64,000 nucleotides of DNA from NCBI GenBank assembly GCA_027924585.1, contig BSBM01002109.1:1-64000 (forward strand), given 5' to 3'. This stretch comes from Larix kaempferi (Eukaryota; Streptophyta; Pinopsida; Pinales; Pinaceae). The position numbers and the translations under genes are program-made. Shown in pieces: positions 46,511 to 58,202 of the stretch (positions are counted from its first letter, which is position 1; each line of letters starts with the position of its first letter). The notes under the pieces were generated by a model. The model was given only the letters and a program-made list of their open reading frames with translations, was not told the DNA's origin and did no database searches.

Positions 46511-48464
46511 TGTTGGAAACAGTACAACTTCGAAAGTTATTCTTATTGTATTTCATCTTGTTAAGGTACCTTCTATGGGACAAGATGTCAATGCATTTGA
46601 TCATGTAAAACAGTCAATCTAAACCCAGGGGTGAAATCACAAAGAAAAGATTTCTTAAATGTAATTTTTTGTATTCCCCCAAGAGAAGTCAGACCAGTGG
46701 GTAAACTGCCCCAAAGCAGTGGGCAATTTTCCCCATACAATGGGCAGAACTGCCTAAGTCGGGTCGTCGATGTTAGGGAATGTTAGGCCGCCCAGTCAGG
46801 AAAAAAGCCACCCTTTGATGTGTATAAATAGAGAGTTCGACCTCTCGTTTCGTCAATCACTCAAGCAAGTTCGCTCTAGCCAAGAGAGGTTCGCTACTTC
46901 AGTTAAGGGACTGATTTTTTTGGGTTCTCCGCTATTGGAGAAGTTTCTCCATTCTTTTCTAGGGTTTGCGCTGATACTATCCGTATGTACATCATTCTCT
47001 ATTGGAAGGTCTGAGCTCGGGGAAGACAAATAGCTTTGTCTATGGTTGCGAGATGATTGTTCTCATCATCATGGTTTAAACTAGCTCGACACTCATTTTG
47101 TTTCTGTGATTTTCCATTCTTTCACTGATCCTCGCATTCGCCTGGTTGTTTCTTTTTTGTAGGAGGTGGTGTCAAAATCAGTTTCGCGTAGAGAAATATT
47201 GGTAGCATCTGTGTTCCAGATTCACTAGCCTTCACAGGCTATTATATACAAGTAAGACGAGGTAATACTGGAGACAATAGAGGATGGAAAAAGGAAAAAA
47301 TGTGAGAGAATTTGTGTCATCGATCTCATGACTGCAGTCTATGGGATGCAACGACTACGAACAATACGCTACACAGGAGAGAATGAAGAAAATCACCTTG
47401 AACAGTGTTGATGGTGGTTTCGAGTCTCCCTTGACCTTGTTAATGTTTATAGCAGAATAACCAGGATCACTAAAACAATGGAAAAGCACATAAACAAAAT
47501 AAGTGTGGAGCTCGAAACCAACATCACCACTATTTAAGGTGATTTTCTACATTTTCTCTCGTGTAGGGTGTTGTTAGTAGTCGTTTCATCGCATAGACTG
47601 CAACCATGGGATCGATGACTCAACATCTCCGGCATTTTTGCTCTTTGCATCCTCTATTGTCCCTCGTATCGCCTCATCTCTCTTCTCCTCTTCAAAGATT
47701 TTCCCCATCATTGCTACCTTCCACAGATAAAGTGCTTGAGGAAGTAATCCTTTGTGGTCTAGAATGACCAAGTTCATCAGGTAGATCATATATCTTCTTT
47801 AGAAAGATGATATGGTCCCTTTTTGGGATGGTTCGTTTGTGGAACGTACTTGTCAGTGGAGCGTGTCCCATTGTGGGATGCTTTCTTTGTGGAACGTGCT
47901 TATTTGTCGAATGTTTCATTTGGGGAGCGTTCTCCTTTGTAGAGTGTATCCCTGTGTTGGAATGGACCCGATTATGATAACAAGATGTGTTCAGACGTGA
48001 TGATACCTCTCTAGCTAAAGGGAATGTTGATGATGTAGGCACCCGATGGACTGGGTTGAGCTAAGCACATTGTATTGATGCATGATAGACTCTACGATGG
48101 ACTGTGCAGAGTTCTTGAGTTGATGCACGAGTGACTCACCTATGGAGAGGGCAGAGTCGTGGAGATGGTGCATGTTCCCCGATGGACTGGATTGAGCAGA
48201 TGCACGAAGATTGATTAGGTGACACTTCTCGACTGACTGTGATTGTGTTGGAAGACCTTCCGTATGATATAGAGAGGTTAGAGATAACTGTAATGTACAT
48301 ATGATATCGAGATGTGTTTCAGTATGATAATGCTGATGATACCTCCATGGCCAAGAGGCAGTGTTGCAGTAGTAGCTGCATGGGGCATCACCTCATAAGT
48401 CGACCAAAAAAAGAATAAGATTATAATACAATGTTCGAAGAATACCTTCCTTGTTGAGAGGGAG
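46511..48464 (+). repeat. Array unit 8
   Basis: 1,954 bp; TATA box at 46,823; 53-codon frame 47,606-47,767 open with start context AACCATGGG. Stem-loop 1 (46,925-46,942) has a G-T closing pair next to the loop. Subrepeat block 1 (about 47,815-47,970) holds about seven degenerate copies of TTTGTGGAACGT; block 2 (about 48,040-48,210) holds three copies of CGATGGACTG. Confidence 0.92.
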
Positions 48465-50417
48465 TGTTGGAAACAGTACAACTTCGGAAGTTATTCTTAT
48501 TGTATTTCATCTTGTTAAGGTACCTCCAATGGAACAAGATGTCAATGCATTTGATCATGTAAAACAGTCAATCTAAACCTAGGGGTGAAATCACAAAGAA
48601 AAGCTTTATTAAATGTAATTTTTTGTATTCCCCCAAGAGAAGTCAGACCAGTGGGTAAACTGCCCCAAAGCAGTGGGCAATTTTCCCCATACAATGGGAA
48701 GATGTGCCCAAGTCAGGTCGTCGCAGTTAGGGAATGTTAGGCCGCCCAGTCAGGAAAAAAGTCACCCTTTGATGTGTATAAATAGAGAGTTCGACCTCTC
48801 GTTTCGTCAATCACTCACGCAAGTTCGCTCTAACCAAGAGAGGTTCGCTACTTCAGTTAAGGGACTGATTTTCTCAGGTTCTCCACTATTGGAGAAGTTT
48901 CTCCCTTCTTTTCTAGGGTTTGCGCTAATACTATCCGGATGTACATCGTTCTCTATTGGAAGGTCTGAGCTCGGGGGAGACAAATAGCTTTGTCTATGGT
49001 TGGGAGATGATTGTTCTTATCATCATGGTTTAAACTAGCTCGACACTCATTTTGTTTCTGTGATTTGCCATTCTTTCAGTGATCCTCGCATTCGCTTGCT
49101 TGTTTCTTTTTTGTAGGAGGTGGTGTCAAAATCAGTTTCGCGTAGAGAAATATTGGTAACATCTGTGTTCCAGATTCACTAGCATTCACAGGCTATTATA
49201 TACAAGTAAGACGAGGTAATACTGGGGACAATAGAGGATGGAAAGAGGAAAAATGTGGGAGATGTTGTGTCATCGATCTCATGACTGCAGTCTATGAGAT
49301 GCAACGACTACGAACAATACGCTACACAGGAGAAAATGAAGAAAATCACCTTGAACAGTGCTGATGGTGGTTTCGAGTCTCCCTTGACCTTGTTAATGTT
49401 TATAGCAAAACAACCAGGATCACTAAAACAATGGAAAAGCACATAAACAAAATAAGTGTGGAGCTCGAAACCAACATCACCACTATTTAAGGTGATTTTC
49501 TACATTTTCTCTCGTGTAGGGTGTTGTTAGTAGTCGTTTCATCGCATAGACTGCAACCATGGGATCGATGACTCAACATCTCCGGCATTTTTGCTCTTTG
49601 CATCCTCTATTGTCCCTCGTATCGCCTCATCTCTCTTCTCCTCTTAAAAGATTTTCCCCATCATTGCCACCTTCCACAGATAAAGTGCTTGAGGAAGTAA
49701 TCCTCTGTGGTCTAGAATGACCAAGTTCATCAGGTAGATCATATATCTTCTTGAGAAAGATGATATGGTCCCTTTTTGGGATGGTTCGTTTGTGGAACGT
49801 ACTTGTCAGTGGAGCGTGTCCCATTGTGGGATGCTTTCTTTGTGGAACGTGCTTATTTGTGGAATGTTTCATTTGGGGAGCGTTCTCCTTTGTAGAGTAT
49901 ATCCCTGTGTTGGAATGGACCCGATTATGATAACAAGATGTGTTCGGACGTGATGATACCACTCTACCTAAAGGGAGTGTTGATGATGTAGGCACCCGAT
50001 GAACTGGGTTGAGCTAAGCACATTGTATTGATGCATGATAGACTCTACGATGGATTGTACAGAGTTCTTGAGTTGATGCACGATTGACTCACTTATGGAG
50101 ATGGCAGAGTCGTGGAGCTGGTGCATGTTCCCCGATGGACTGGATTGAACAGATGCACGAAGATTGATTTGTTGAAACTTCTCGACTGACTGTGATTGTG
50201 TTGGAAGACCTTCCGTATGATATAGAGAGGTTAGAGATAATTGTGATGTACATATGATATCGAGATGTGCTTCAGTATGATAATGATGATGATACCTCCA
50301 TGGCCAAGAGGCAGTGTTGGAGTAGTAGCTGCATGGGGCATCACCACATAAGTCGACCAAATAAAGAATAAGATTAGAATACAGTGTTCGAAGAATACCT
50401 TCCTTGTTGAGAGGGAG
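48465..50417 (+). repeat. Array unit 9 (type switch inside)
   Basis: 1,953 bp; TATA box at 48,777; 53-codon frame 49,559-49,720 open. Up to about 49,950 it follows the variant pattern of unit 8; from about 49,958 it follows unit 6. The switch point lies in GTGATGATACC, just before purine-tract motif 1. Confidence 0.9.
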
Positions 50418-52356
50418 TGTTGGAAACACTACAACTTCGGAAGTTATTCTTATTGTATTTCATCTTGTTAAGGTACCTCCTATGGGACAAGATGTCAATG
50501 CATTTGATCATGTAAAACGGTTAATGTAAACCTAGGGGTGAAATCACAAAGAAAAGATTTATTAAATGTAATTTTTTGTATTCCCCCAAGAGAAGTCAAA
50601 CCAGTGGGTAAACTGCCCCAATGCAGTGGGCAATTTGCCCCATACAATGGGCAGAACTGTCGCAGTCAGGTCGACGCAGTTAGCGAATGTTATGCCGGCC
50701 CAGTTAGGAAAAAAGTCACCCTTTGATGTGTATAAATAGAGAGTTCGACCTATCATTTCATCAATCACTCAAGCAAGTTCGCTCTAGCCAAGAGAGGTTC
50801 ACTACTTCAGTTAAGGGACTGATTTTTTCAGGTTCTCCACTATTGGAGAAGTTTCTCCTTTCTTTTCTAGGGTTTGCGCTAATACTATCTGGAAGTACAT
50901 CGTTCTCTATTGGAAGGTCTGAGCTCGGGGGAGACAAATAGCTTTGTCTATGGTTGGGAGATGATTGTTCTTATCATCATGGTTTAAACGAGCTCGACAC
51001 TCATTTTGTTTCTGTGATTTGCCATTCTTTCAGTGATCCTCGCATTCGCCTGCTTGTTTCTTTTCTGTAGGAGGTGGTGTCAAAATCAGTTTCGCGTAGA
51101 GAAATATTGGTAACATCTGTGTTCCAGATTCACTAGCCTTCACAGGCTATTATATACAAGTAAGACGAGATAATACTGGGGTCAATAGAGGATGGAAAAA
51201 GGAAAAAATGTGGGAGATGTTGTGTCATCGATCTCATGACTGCAATCTATGACATGCAACGACTACGAACAATACGCTACACAGGAGAAAATGAAGAAAA
51301 TCACCTTGAACAGTGTTGATGGTGGTTTCGAGTCTCCCTTGACCTTGTTAATGTTTATAGCAGAATAACCAGGATCACTAAAACAATGGAAAAGCACATA
51401 AACAAAATAAGTGTGGAGCTCGAAACCAACATCAAAACTATTTAAGGTGATTTTCTACATTTTCTCTCGTGTAGGGTGTTGTTAGTAGTCGTTTCATCGC
51501 ATAAACTGCAATCATGGGATCGATGACTCAACAGCTCCGACATTTTTCCTCTTTGCTTCCTCTATTGTCCCTCGTATCACCTCATCTCTCTTCTCCTCTT
51601 CAAAGATTTTCCCCATCATTGCCACCTTCCATAGATAAATTGCTTGAGGAAGTAATCCTCTGTGGTCTAGAATGACCAAGTTCATCAGGTAGATCATATA
51701 TCTTCTTTAAAAAGATGATATGGTCCCTTTGTGGAACGTACTTATCAGTGGAGCGTGTCCCATTGTGGGATGGTTTCTTTGTGGAACGTGCTTATTTGTG
51801 GAATGTTTCATTTGGGGAGCGTTCTCCTTTGTGGAGTGTATCCCTGTGTTCGAATGGACCCGCTCATGATAACAAGATGTGTTCGGACGTGATGATACCT
51901 CTCTAGCTAAAGGGAGTGTTGATGATGTAGGCACCCGATCGACTGGGTTGAGCTGAGCACATTGTATTGATGCATGATAGACTCTACGATGGACTGTGCA
52001 GAGTTCTTGAGTTGATGCACGAGTGACTAACCTATGGAGAAGGCAGAGTCGTGGAGTTGGTGCATGTTCCCCGATGGACTGGATTGAACAAATGCACGAA
52101 GATTGATTTGTTGACACTTCTCGACTAACTTTGATTGTGTTGGAAGACATTCCTTATGATATAGAGAGGTTAGAGATAACTGTGATGTACATATGATATC
52201 GAGATGAGTTTCAGTATGATAATGCTGATGATACCTCCATGGCCAAGAGGCAATGTTGGAGTAGTAGCTGCATGGGGCATCACCTCATAAGTCGACCAAA
52301 TAAAGAATAAGTTTAGAATACAATGTTCGAAGAATACCTTCCTTGTTGAGAGGGAG
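50418..52356 (+). repeat. Array unit 10
   Basis: 1,939 bp; TATA box at 50,731; 53-codon frame 51,514-51,675 open. It lacks the same 16-bp subrepeat as unit 7 and shares GTTAGCGAATG (50,679) with it. Near-twin of unit 7 at an offset of 5,846 bp. Confidence 0.92.
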
Positions 52357-54310
52357 TGTTGGAAACAGTACAACTTCCGAAGTTATTCTTATTGTATTTC
52401 ATCTTGTTAAGGTACCTCCTATGGGACAAGATGTCAATGCATTTGATCATGTAAAACAGTCAATCTAAACCCAGGGATGAAATCACAAAGAAAAGATTTA
52501 TTAAATGTAATTTTTTGTATTCCCCCAAGAGAAGTCAGACCAGTGGGTAAACTGCCCCAAAGCAGTGCGCAATTTTCTCCATACAATGGGCAGAACTGCC
52601 CAAGTCAGGTCGTCGATGTTAGGGAATGTTAGGCCGCCCAATCAGTAAAAAAGTCACCCTTTGATGTGTATAAATAGAGAGTTCGACCTCTTGTTTCGTC
52701 AATCACTCAAGCAAGTTCGCTCTAGCCAAGAGAGGCTCGCTACTTCAGTTAAGGGACTGATTTTTTTGGGTTCTCCGCTATTGGAGAAGTTTCTCCCTTC
52801 TTTTCTAGGGTTTGCGCTAATTCTATCCGGATGTACATCGTTCTCTATTGGAAGGTCTGAGCTCGGGGAAGACAAATAGCTTTGTCTATGGTTGCGAGAT
52901 GATTGTTCTCATCATCATGGTTTAAACTAGCTCGACACTCATTTTGTTTCTGTGATTGGCCATTCTTTCAGTGATCCTCGCATTCGCCTGCTTGTTTCTT
53001 TTTTGTAGGAGGTGGTGTCAAAATCAGTTTCGCGTAGAGAAATATTGGTAACATCTGTGTTCCAGATTCACTAGCCTTCACAGGCTATTATATACAAGTA
53101 AGACGAGGTAATACTGGGGACAATAGAGGATGGAAAAAGGAAAAAATGTGGGAGAATTTGTGTCATCGATCTCACGACTGCAGTCTATGAGATGCAACAA
53201 CTACGAACAATACGTTACAAAGGACAGAATGAAGAAAATCACCTTGAACAGTGTTGATGGTGGTTTCGAGTCTCCCTTGACCTTGTTAATGTTTATAGCA
53301 GAATAACCAGGATCACTAAAACTATGGAAAAGCACATAAACAAAATAAGTGTGGAGCTCGAAACCAACATCACCACTATTTCAGGTGATTTTCTACATTT
53401 TCTCTCGTGTAGGGTGTTGTTAGTAGTCGTTTCATCGCATAGACTGCAACCATGGGATCGATGACTCAAAATCTCCGGCATTTTTGCTCTTTGCATCCTC
53501 TATTGTCCCTCGTATCGCCTCATCTCTCTTCTCCTCTTCAAAGATTTTCCCCATCATTGCCACCTTCCACAGATAAAGTGCTTGAGGAAGTAATCCTCTG
53601 TGGTCTAGAATGACCAAGTTCATCAGGTAGATCATATATCTTCTTTAGAAAGATGATATGGTCCCTTTTTGGGATGGTTCGTTTGTGGAACGTACTTGTC
53701 AGTGGAGCGTGTTCCATTGTGGGATGCTTTCTTTGTGGAACGTGCTTATTTGTGGAATGTTTCATTTGGGGAGCGTTCTCCTTTGTAGAGTGTATCCCTG
53801 TGCTGGAATGGACCCGATTATGATAACAAGATTTGTTCGGACGTGATGATACCTCTCTAGCTAAAGGGAATGTTGATGATGTAGGCACCCGATGGACTGG
53901 GTTGAGCTAAGCACATTGTATTGATGCATGATAGACTCTACGATGGACTGTGCAGAGTTCTCGAGTTGATGCACGAGTGACTCACCTATGGAGAGGGCAG
54001 AGTCGTGGAGATGGTGCATGTTTCCCGATGGAATGGATTGAGCAGATGCACGAAGATTGATTTGTTGACACTTCTCGACTGACTGTGATTGTGTTGGAAG
54101 ACCTTCCTTATGATATAGAGAGGTTAGAGATAACTGTAATGTACATATGATATCGAGATGTGTTTCAGTATGATAATGCTGATGATACCTCCATGGCCAA
54201 GAGGTAGTGTTGCAGTAGTAGCTGCATGGGGCATCACCTCATAAGTCGACCAAATAAAGAATAAGATTAGAATACAATGTTCGAAGAATACCTTCCTTGT
54301 TGAGAGGGAG
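52357..54310 (+). repeat. Array unit 11
   Basis: 1,954 bp; TATA box at 52,669; 53-codon frame 53,452-53,613 open. Near-twin of unit 8 (both share GTCGATGTTAGGG and the G-T pair in stem-loop 1). Confidence 0.92.
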
Positions 54311-56262
54311 TGTTGGAAACAATACAACTTCGGAAGTTATTCTTATTGTATTTCATCTTGTTAAGGTACCTCCTATGGGACAAGATGTCAATGCATTTGA
54401 TCATGTAAAACAGTCAATCTAAACCTAGGGGTGAAATCACAAAGAAAAGATTTATTAAATGTAATTTTTTGTATTCCCCCAAGAGAAGTCGGACCAATGG
54501 GTAAACTGCCCCAAAGCAGTGGGCAATTTTCCCCATAGAATGGGAAGATGTGCCCAAGTCAGGTCGTCGCAGTTAGGGAATGTTAGGCCGCCCAGTCAGG
54601 AAAAAAGTCACCCTTTGATGTGTATAAATAGAGAGTTCGACCTCTCGTTTCGTCAATCACTCAAGCAAGTTCGCTCTAGCCAAGAGAGGTTCGCTACTTC
54701 AGTTAAGGGACTGATTTTTTTGGGTTCTCCACTATTGGAGAAGTTTCTCCCTTCTTTTCTAGGGTGTGCGCTTATACTATCCGGATGTACATCGTTCTCT
54801 ATTGGAAGGTCTGAGCTCGGGGGAGACAAATAGCTTTGTCTATGGTTGGGAGATGATTGTTCTTATCATCATGGTTTAAACTAGCTCGACACTCATTTTG
54901 TTTCTGTGATTTGCCATTCTTTCAGTGATCCTTGCATTCCCCTGCTTGTTTTTTTTGTAGGAGGTATTGTCAAAATCAGTTTCGCGTAAAGAAATATTGG
55001 TAACATCTGTGTTCCAGATTCACTAGCCTTCACAGGCTATTATATACAAGTAAGACAAGGTAATACAGGGGACAATAGAGGATGGAAAGAGGAAAAAATG
55101 TGGGAGATGTTGTGTCATCGATCTCATGACTGCAGTCTATGAGATGCAACGACTACGAACAATACGCTACACAGGAGAAAATGAAGAAAATCACCTTGAA
55201 CAGTGTTAATGGTGCTTTCGAGTCTCCCTTGACCTTGTTAATGTTTATAGCAAAACAACCAGGATCACTAAAACAATGGAAAATCATATAAACAAAATAA
55301 GTGTGGAGCTCGAAACCAACATCACCACTATTTAGAGTGATTTTTTACATTTTCTCTCGTGTAGGGTGTTGTTAGTAGTCGTTTCATCGCATAGACTGCA
55401 ACCATGGGATCGATGACTCAAAATCTCCGGCATTTTTGCTCTTTGCATCCTCTATTGTCCCTCGTATCGCCTCATCTCTCTTCTCCTCTTCAAAGATTTT
55501 CCCCATCATTGCCACCTTCCACAGATAAAGTGCTTGAGGAAGTAATCCTCTGTGGTCTAGAATGACCAAGTTCATCAGGTAGATCATATATCTTCTTTAG
55601 AAAGATGATATGGTCCCTTTTCGGGATGGTTCGTTTGTGGAACGTACTTGTCAGTGGAGGGTGTCCCATTGTGGGATGCTTTCTTTGTGGAACGTGCTTA
55701 TTTGTGGAATGTTTCATTTGGGGAGCGTTCTCCTTTGTAGATTGTATCCCTGTGTTGGAATGGACCCGATTATGATAACAAGATGTGTTCGGACGTGATG
55801 ATACCTCTCTAGCTAAAGGGAATGTTGATGATGTAGGAACCCGATCGACTGGGTTGAGCTGAGCACATTGTATTGATGCATGATAGAATCTACGATGGAC
55901 TGTGCAGAGTTCTTGAGTTGATGCACGAGTGACTAACCTATGGAGAAGGCAGAGTCGTGGAGCTGGTGCATGTTCCCCGATGGACTGGATTGAACAGATG
56001 CACGAAGATTGATTTGTTGACACTTCTCGACTGACTGTGATTGTGTTGGAAGACCTTCCTTATGATATAGAGAGGTTAGAGATAACTGTGATTTACATAT
56101 GATATCAAGATGTGTTTAAGTATGATAATGCTGATGATACCTCCATGGCCAAGAGGCAGTGTTGGAGTAGTAGCTGCACGGGGCATCACCTCATAAGTCG
56201 ACCAAATAAAGAATAAGATTAGAATACGATGTTCGAAGAATACCTTCCTTGTTGAGAGGGAG
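54311..56262 (+). repeat. Array unit 12
   Basis: 1,952 bp; TATA box at 54,623; 53-codon frame 55,404-55,565 open. The first part resembles unit 9. From about 55,800 it resembles units 7, 10, 14 and 15 (CCCGATCGACTGGG), so a second exchange appears to fall at the same place in the unit as in unit 9. Confidence 0.9.
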
Positions 56263-58202
56263 TGTTGGAAACAGTACAACTTCGGAAGTTATTCTTATTG
56301 TATTTCATCTTGTTAAGGTACCTCCTATAGGACAAGATGTCAATGCATTTGATCATGTAAAACAGTCAATCTAAACCTAGGGGTGAAATCACAAAGAAAA
56401 GATTTATTAAATGTAATTTTTTGTATTCCCCCAAGAGAAGTCAGACCAGTGGGTAAACTGCCCCAAAGCAGTGGGCAATTTTCCCCATACAATGCGAAGA
56501 TGTGCCCAAGTAAGGTCGTCGATGTTAGGGAATGTTAGGCCGCCCAGTCAGGAAAAAAGTCACCCTTTGATGTGTATAAATAGAGAGTTCGACCTCTAGT
56601 TTCGTCAATCACTCAAGCAAGTTCACTCTAGCCAAGAGAGGTTCGCTACTTCAGTTAAGCGACTAATTTTTTGCGTTCTCCGCTGGTGGAGAAGTTTCTC
56701 CCTTAGCGCTAATACTCTCCGGATGTACATCGTTCTCTATTGGAAGGTCTGAGCTCGGGGGAGACAAATAGCTTTGTCTATGGTTGGGAGATGATTGTTC
56801 TTATCATCATGGTTTAAACTAGCTCGACACTCATTTTGTTTCTGTGATTTTCCATTCTTTCAGTGATCCTCGCATTCGCCTGCTTGTTTCTTTTTTGTAG
56901 CAGGTTATGTCAAAATCAGTTTCGCGTAGAGAAATATTGGTAACATCTGTGTTCCAGATTCACTAGCCTTCCCAGGCTATTATATACAACTAAGACGAGG
57001 TAATACTGGGGACAATAGAGGATGGAAAAAGGAAAAAATGTGGGAGAAGTTGTGTCATCGATCTCATGACTGCAGTCTATGAGATGCGACGACTACGAAC
57101 AATACGCTACACAGGAGAAAATGAAGAAAATCACCTTGAACAGTGTTGATGGTGGTTTCGAGTCTCCCTTGACCTTGTTAATGTTTATAGCAGAATAACC
57201 AGGATCACTAAAACAATGGAAAAGCACATAAACAAAATAAGTGTGGAGCTCGAAACCAACATCACCACTATTTAAGGTGATTTTCTACATTTTCTTTCGT
57301 GTAGGGTGTTGTTAGTAGTCGTTTCATCGCATAGACTGCAACCATGGGATCGATGACTCAACACCTCCGGCATTTTTGCTCTTTGCATCCTCTATTGTCC
57401 CTCGTATCGCCTCATCTCTCTTCTCCTCTTCAAAGATTTTCCCCATCATTGCCACCTTCCACAGATAAAGTGCTTGAGGAAGTAATCCTCTCTGGTCTAG
57501 AATGACCAAGTTCATCAGGTAGATCATATATCTTCTTTAGAAAGATGATATGGTCCCTTTTTGGGATGGTTCGTTTGTGGAACGTACTTGTCAGTGGAGC
57601 GTGTCCCATTGTGGGATGCCTTCTTTGTGGAACATGCTTATTTGTGGAATGTTTCATTTGGGGAGCGTTCTCCTTTGTAGAGTGTATACCTGTGTTGGAA
57701 TGGACCCGATTATGATAACAAGATGTGTTCGAACGTGATGATACCTCTCTAGCTAAAGGGAATGTTGATGATGTAGGCACCCGATGGACTGGGTTGAGCT
57801 AAGCACATTGTATTGATGCATGATAGACTCTACGATGGACTGTGCAGAGTTCTTGAGTTGATGCACGAGTGACTCACCTATGGAGAGGGCAGAGTCGTGG
57901 AGCTGGTGCATGTTCCCCGATGGACTGGATTGAGCAGATGCACGAAGATTGATTTGTTGACACTTCTCGACTAACTGTGATTGTGTTGGAAGACCTTCCT
58001 TATGATATAGAGAGGTTAGAGATAACTGTAATGTAGATATGATATCGAGATGTGTTTCAGTATAATAATGCTGATGATACCTCCATGGCAAAGAGGCAGT
58101 GTTGCAGTAGTAGCTGCATGGGGCATCACCTCATAAGTCGACCAAATAAAGAATAAGATTAGAATACAATGTTCGAAGAATACCTTCCTTGTTGAGAGGG
58201 AG
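56263..58202 (+). repeat. Array unit 13
   Basis: 1,940 bp; TATA box at 56,575; 53-codon frame 57,344-57,505 open. It has lost about 12-13 bases near 56,703, so its short length has a different cause from that of units 7 and 10. The stem-loop 1 loop is changed to CTGG (56,676-56,693) while the stem is kept. GTAGCAGGTTATG (about 56,898) is shared only with unit 16. Confidence 0.92.

Larger units (their letters stand above)
44113..55800 (+). repeat. Higher-order duplication: two ~5.85-kb blocks of three units
   Basis: The block from about 44,113 to 49,950 is repeated at about 49,958-55,796. Private variants lie at constant offset: GTTAGCGAATG at 44,833 and 50,679 (5,846), ACCACTCTACC at 44,113 and 49,958 (5,845), the missing 16-bp subrepeat in units 7 and 10. 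Units 7/10, 8/11 and the first parts of 9/12 pair up. The three-unit block was therefore duplicated as a whole, probably by unequal exchange. Confidence 0.85.

Noticed and set aside
43800-50429. Minus-strand frames of 100-180 codons in the array (for example 44,123-44,665, 49,968-50,429, 55,490-56,023, 59,384-59,917)
   Set aside because: They run through the subrepeat blocks on the strand opposite to the LTR-like start and TATA box, change length between units through single mutations, and show no domain. They are by-products of minisatellite sequence.
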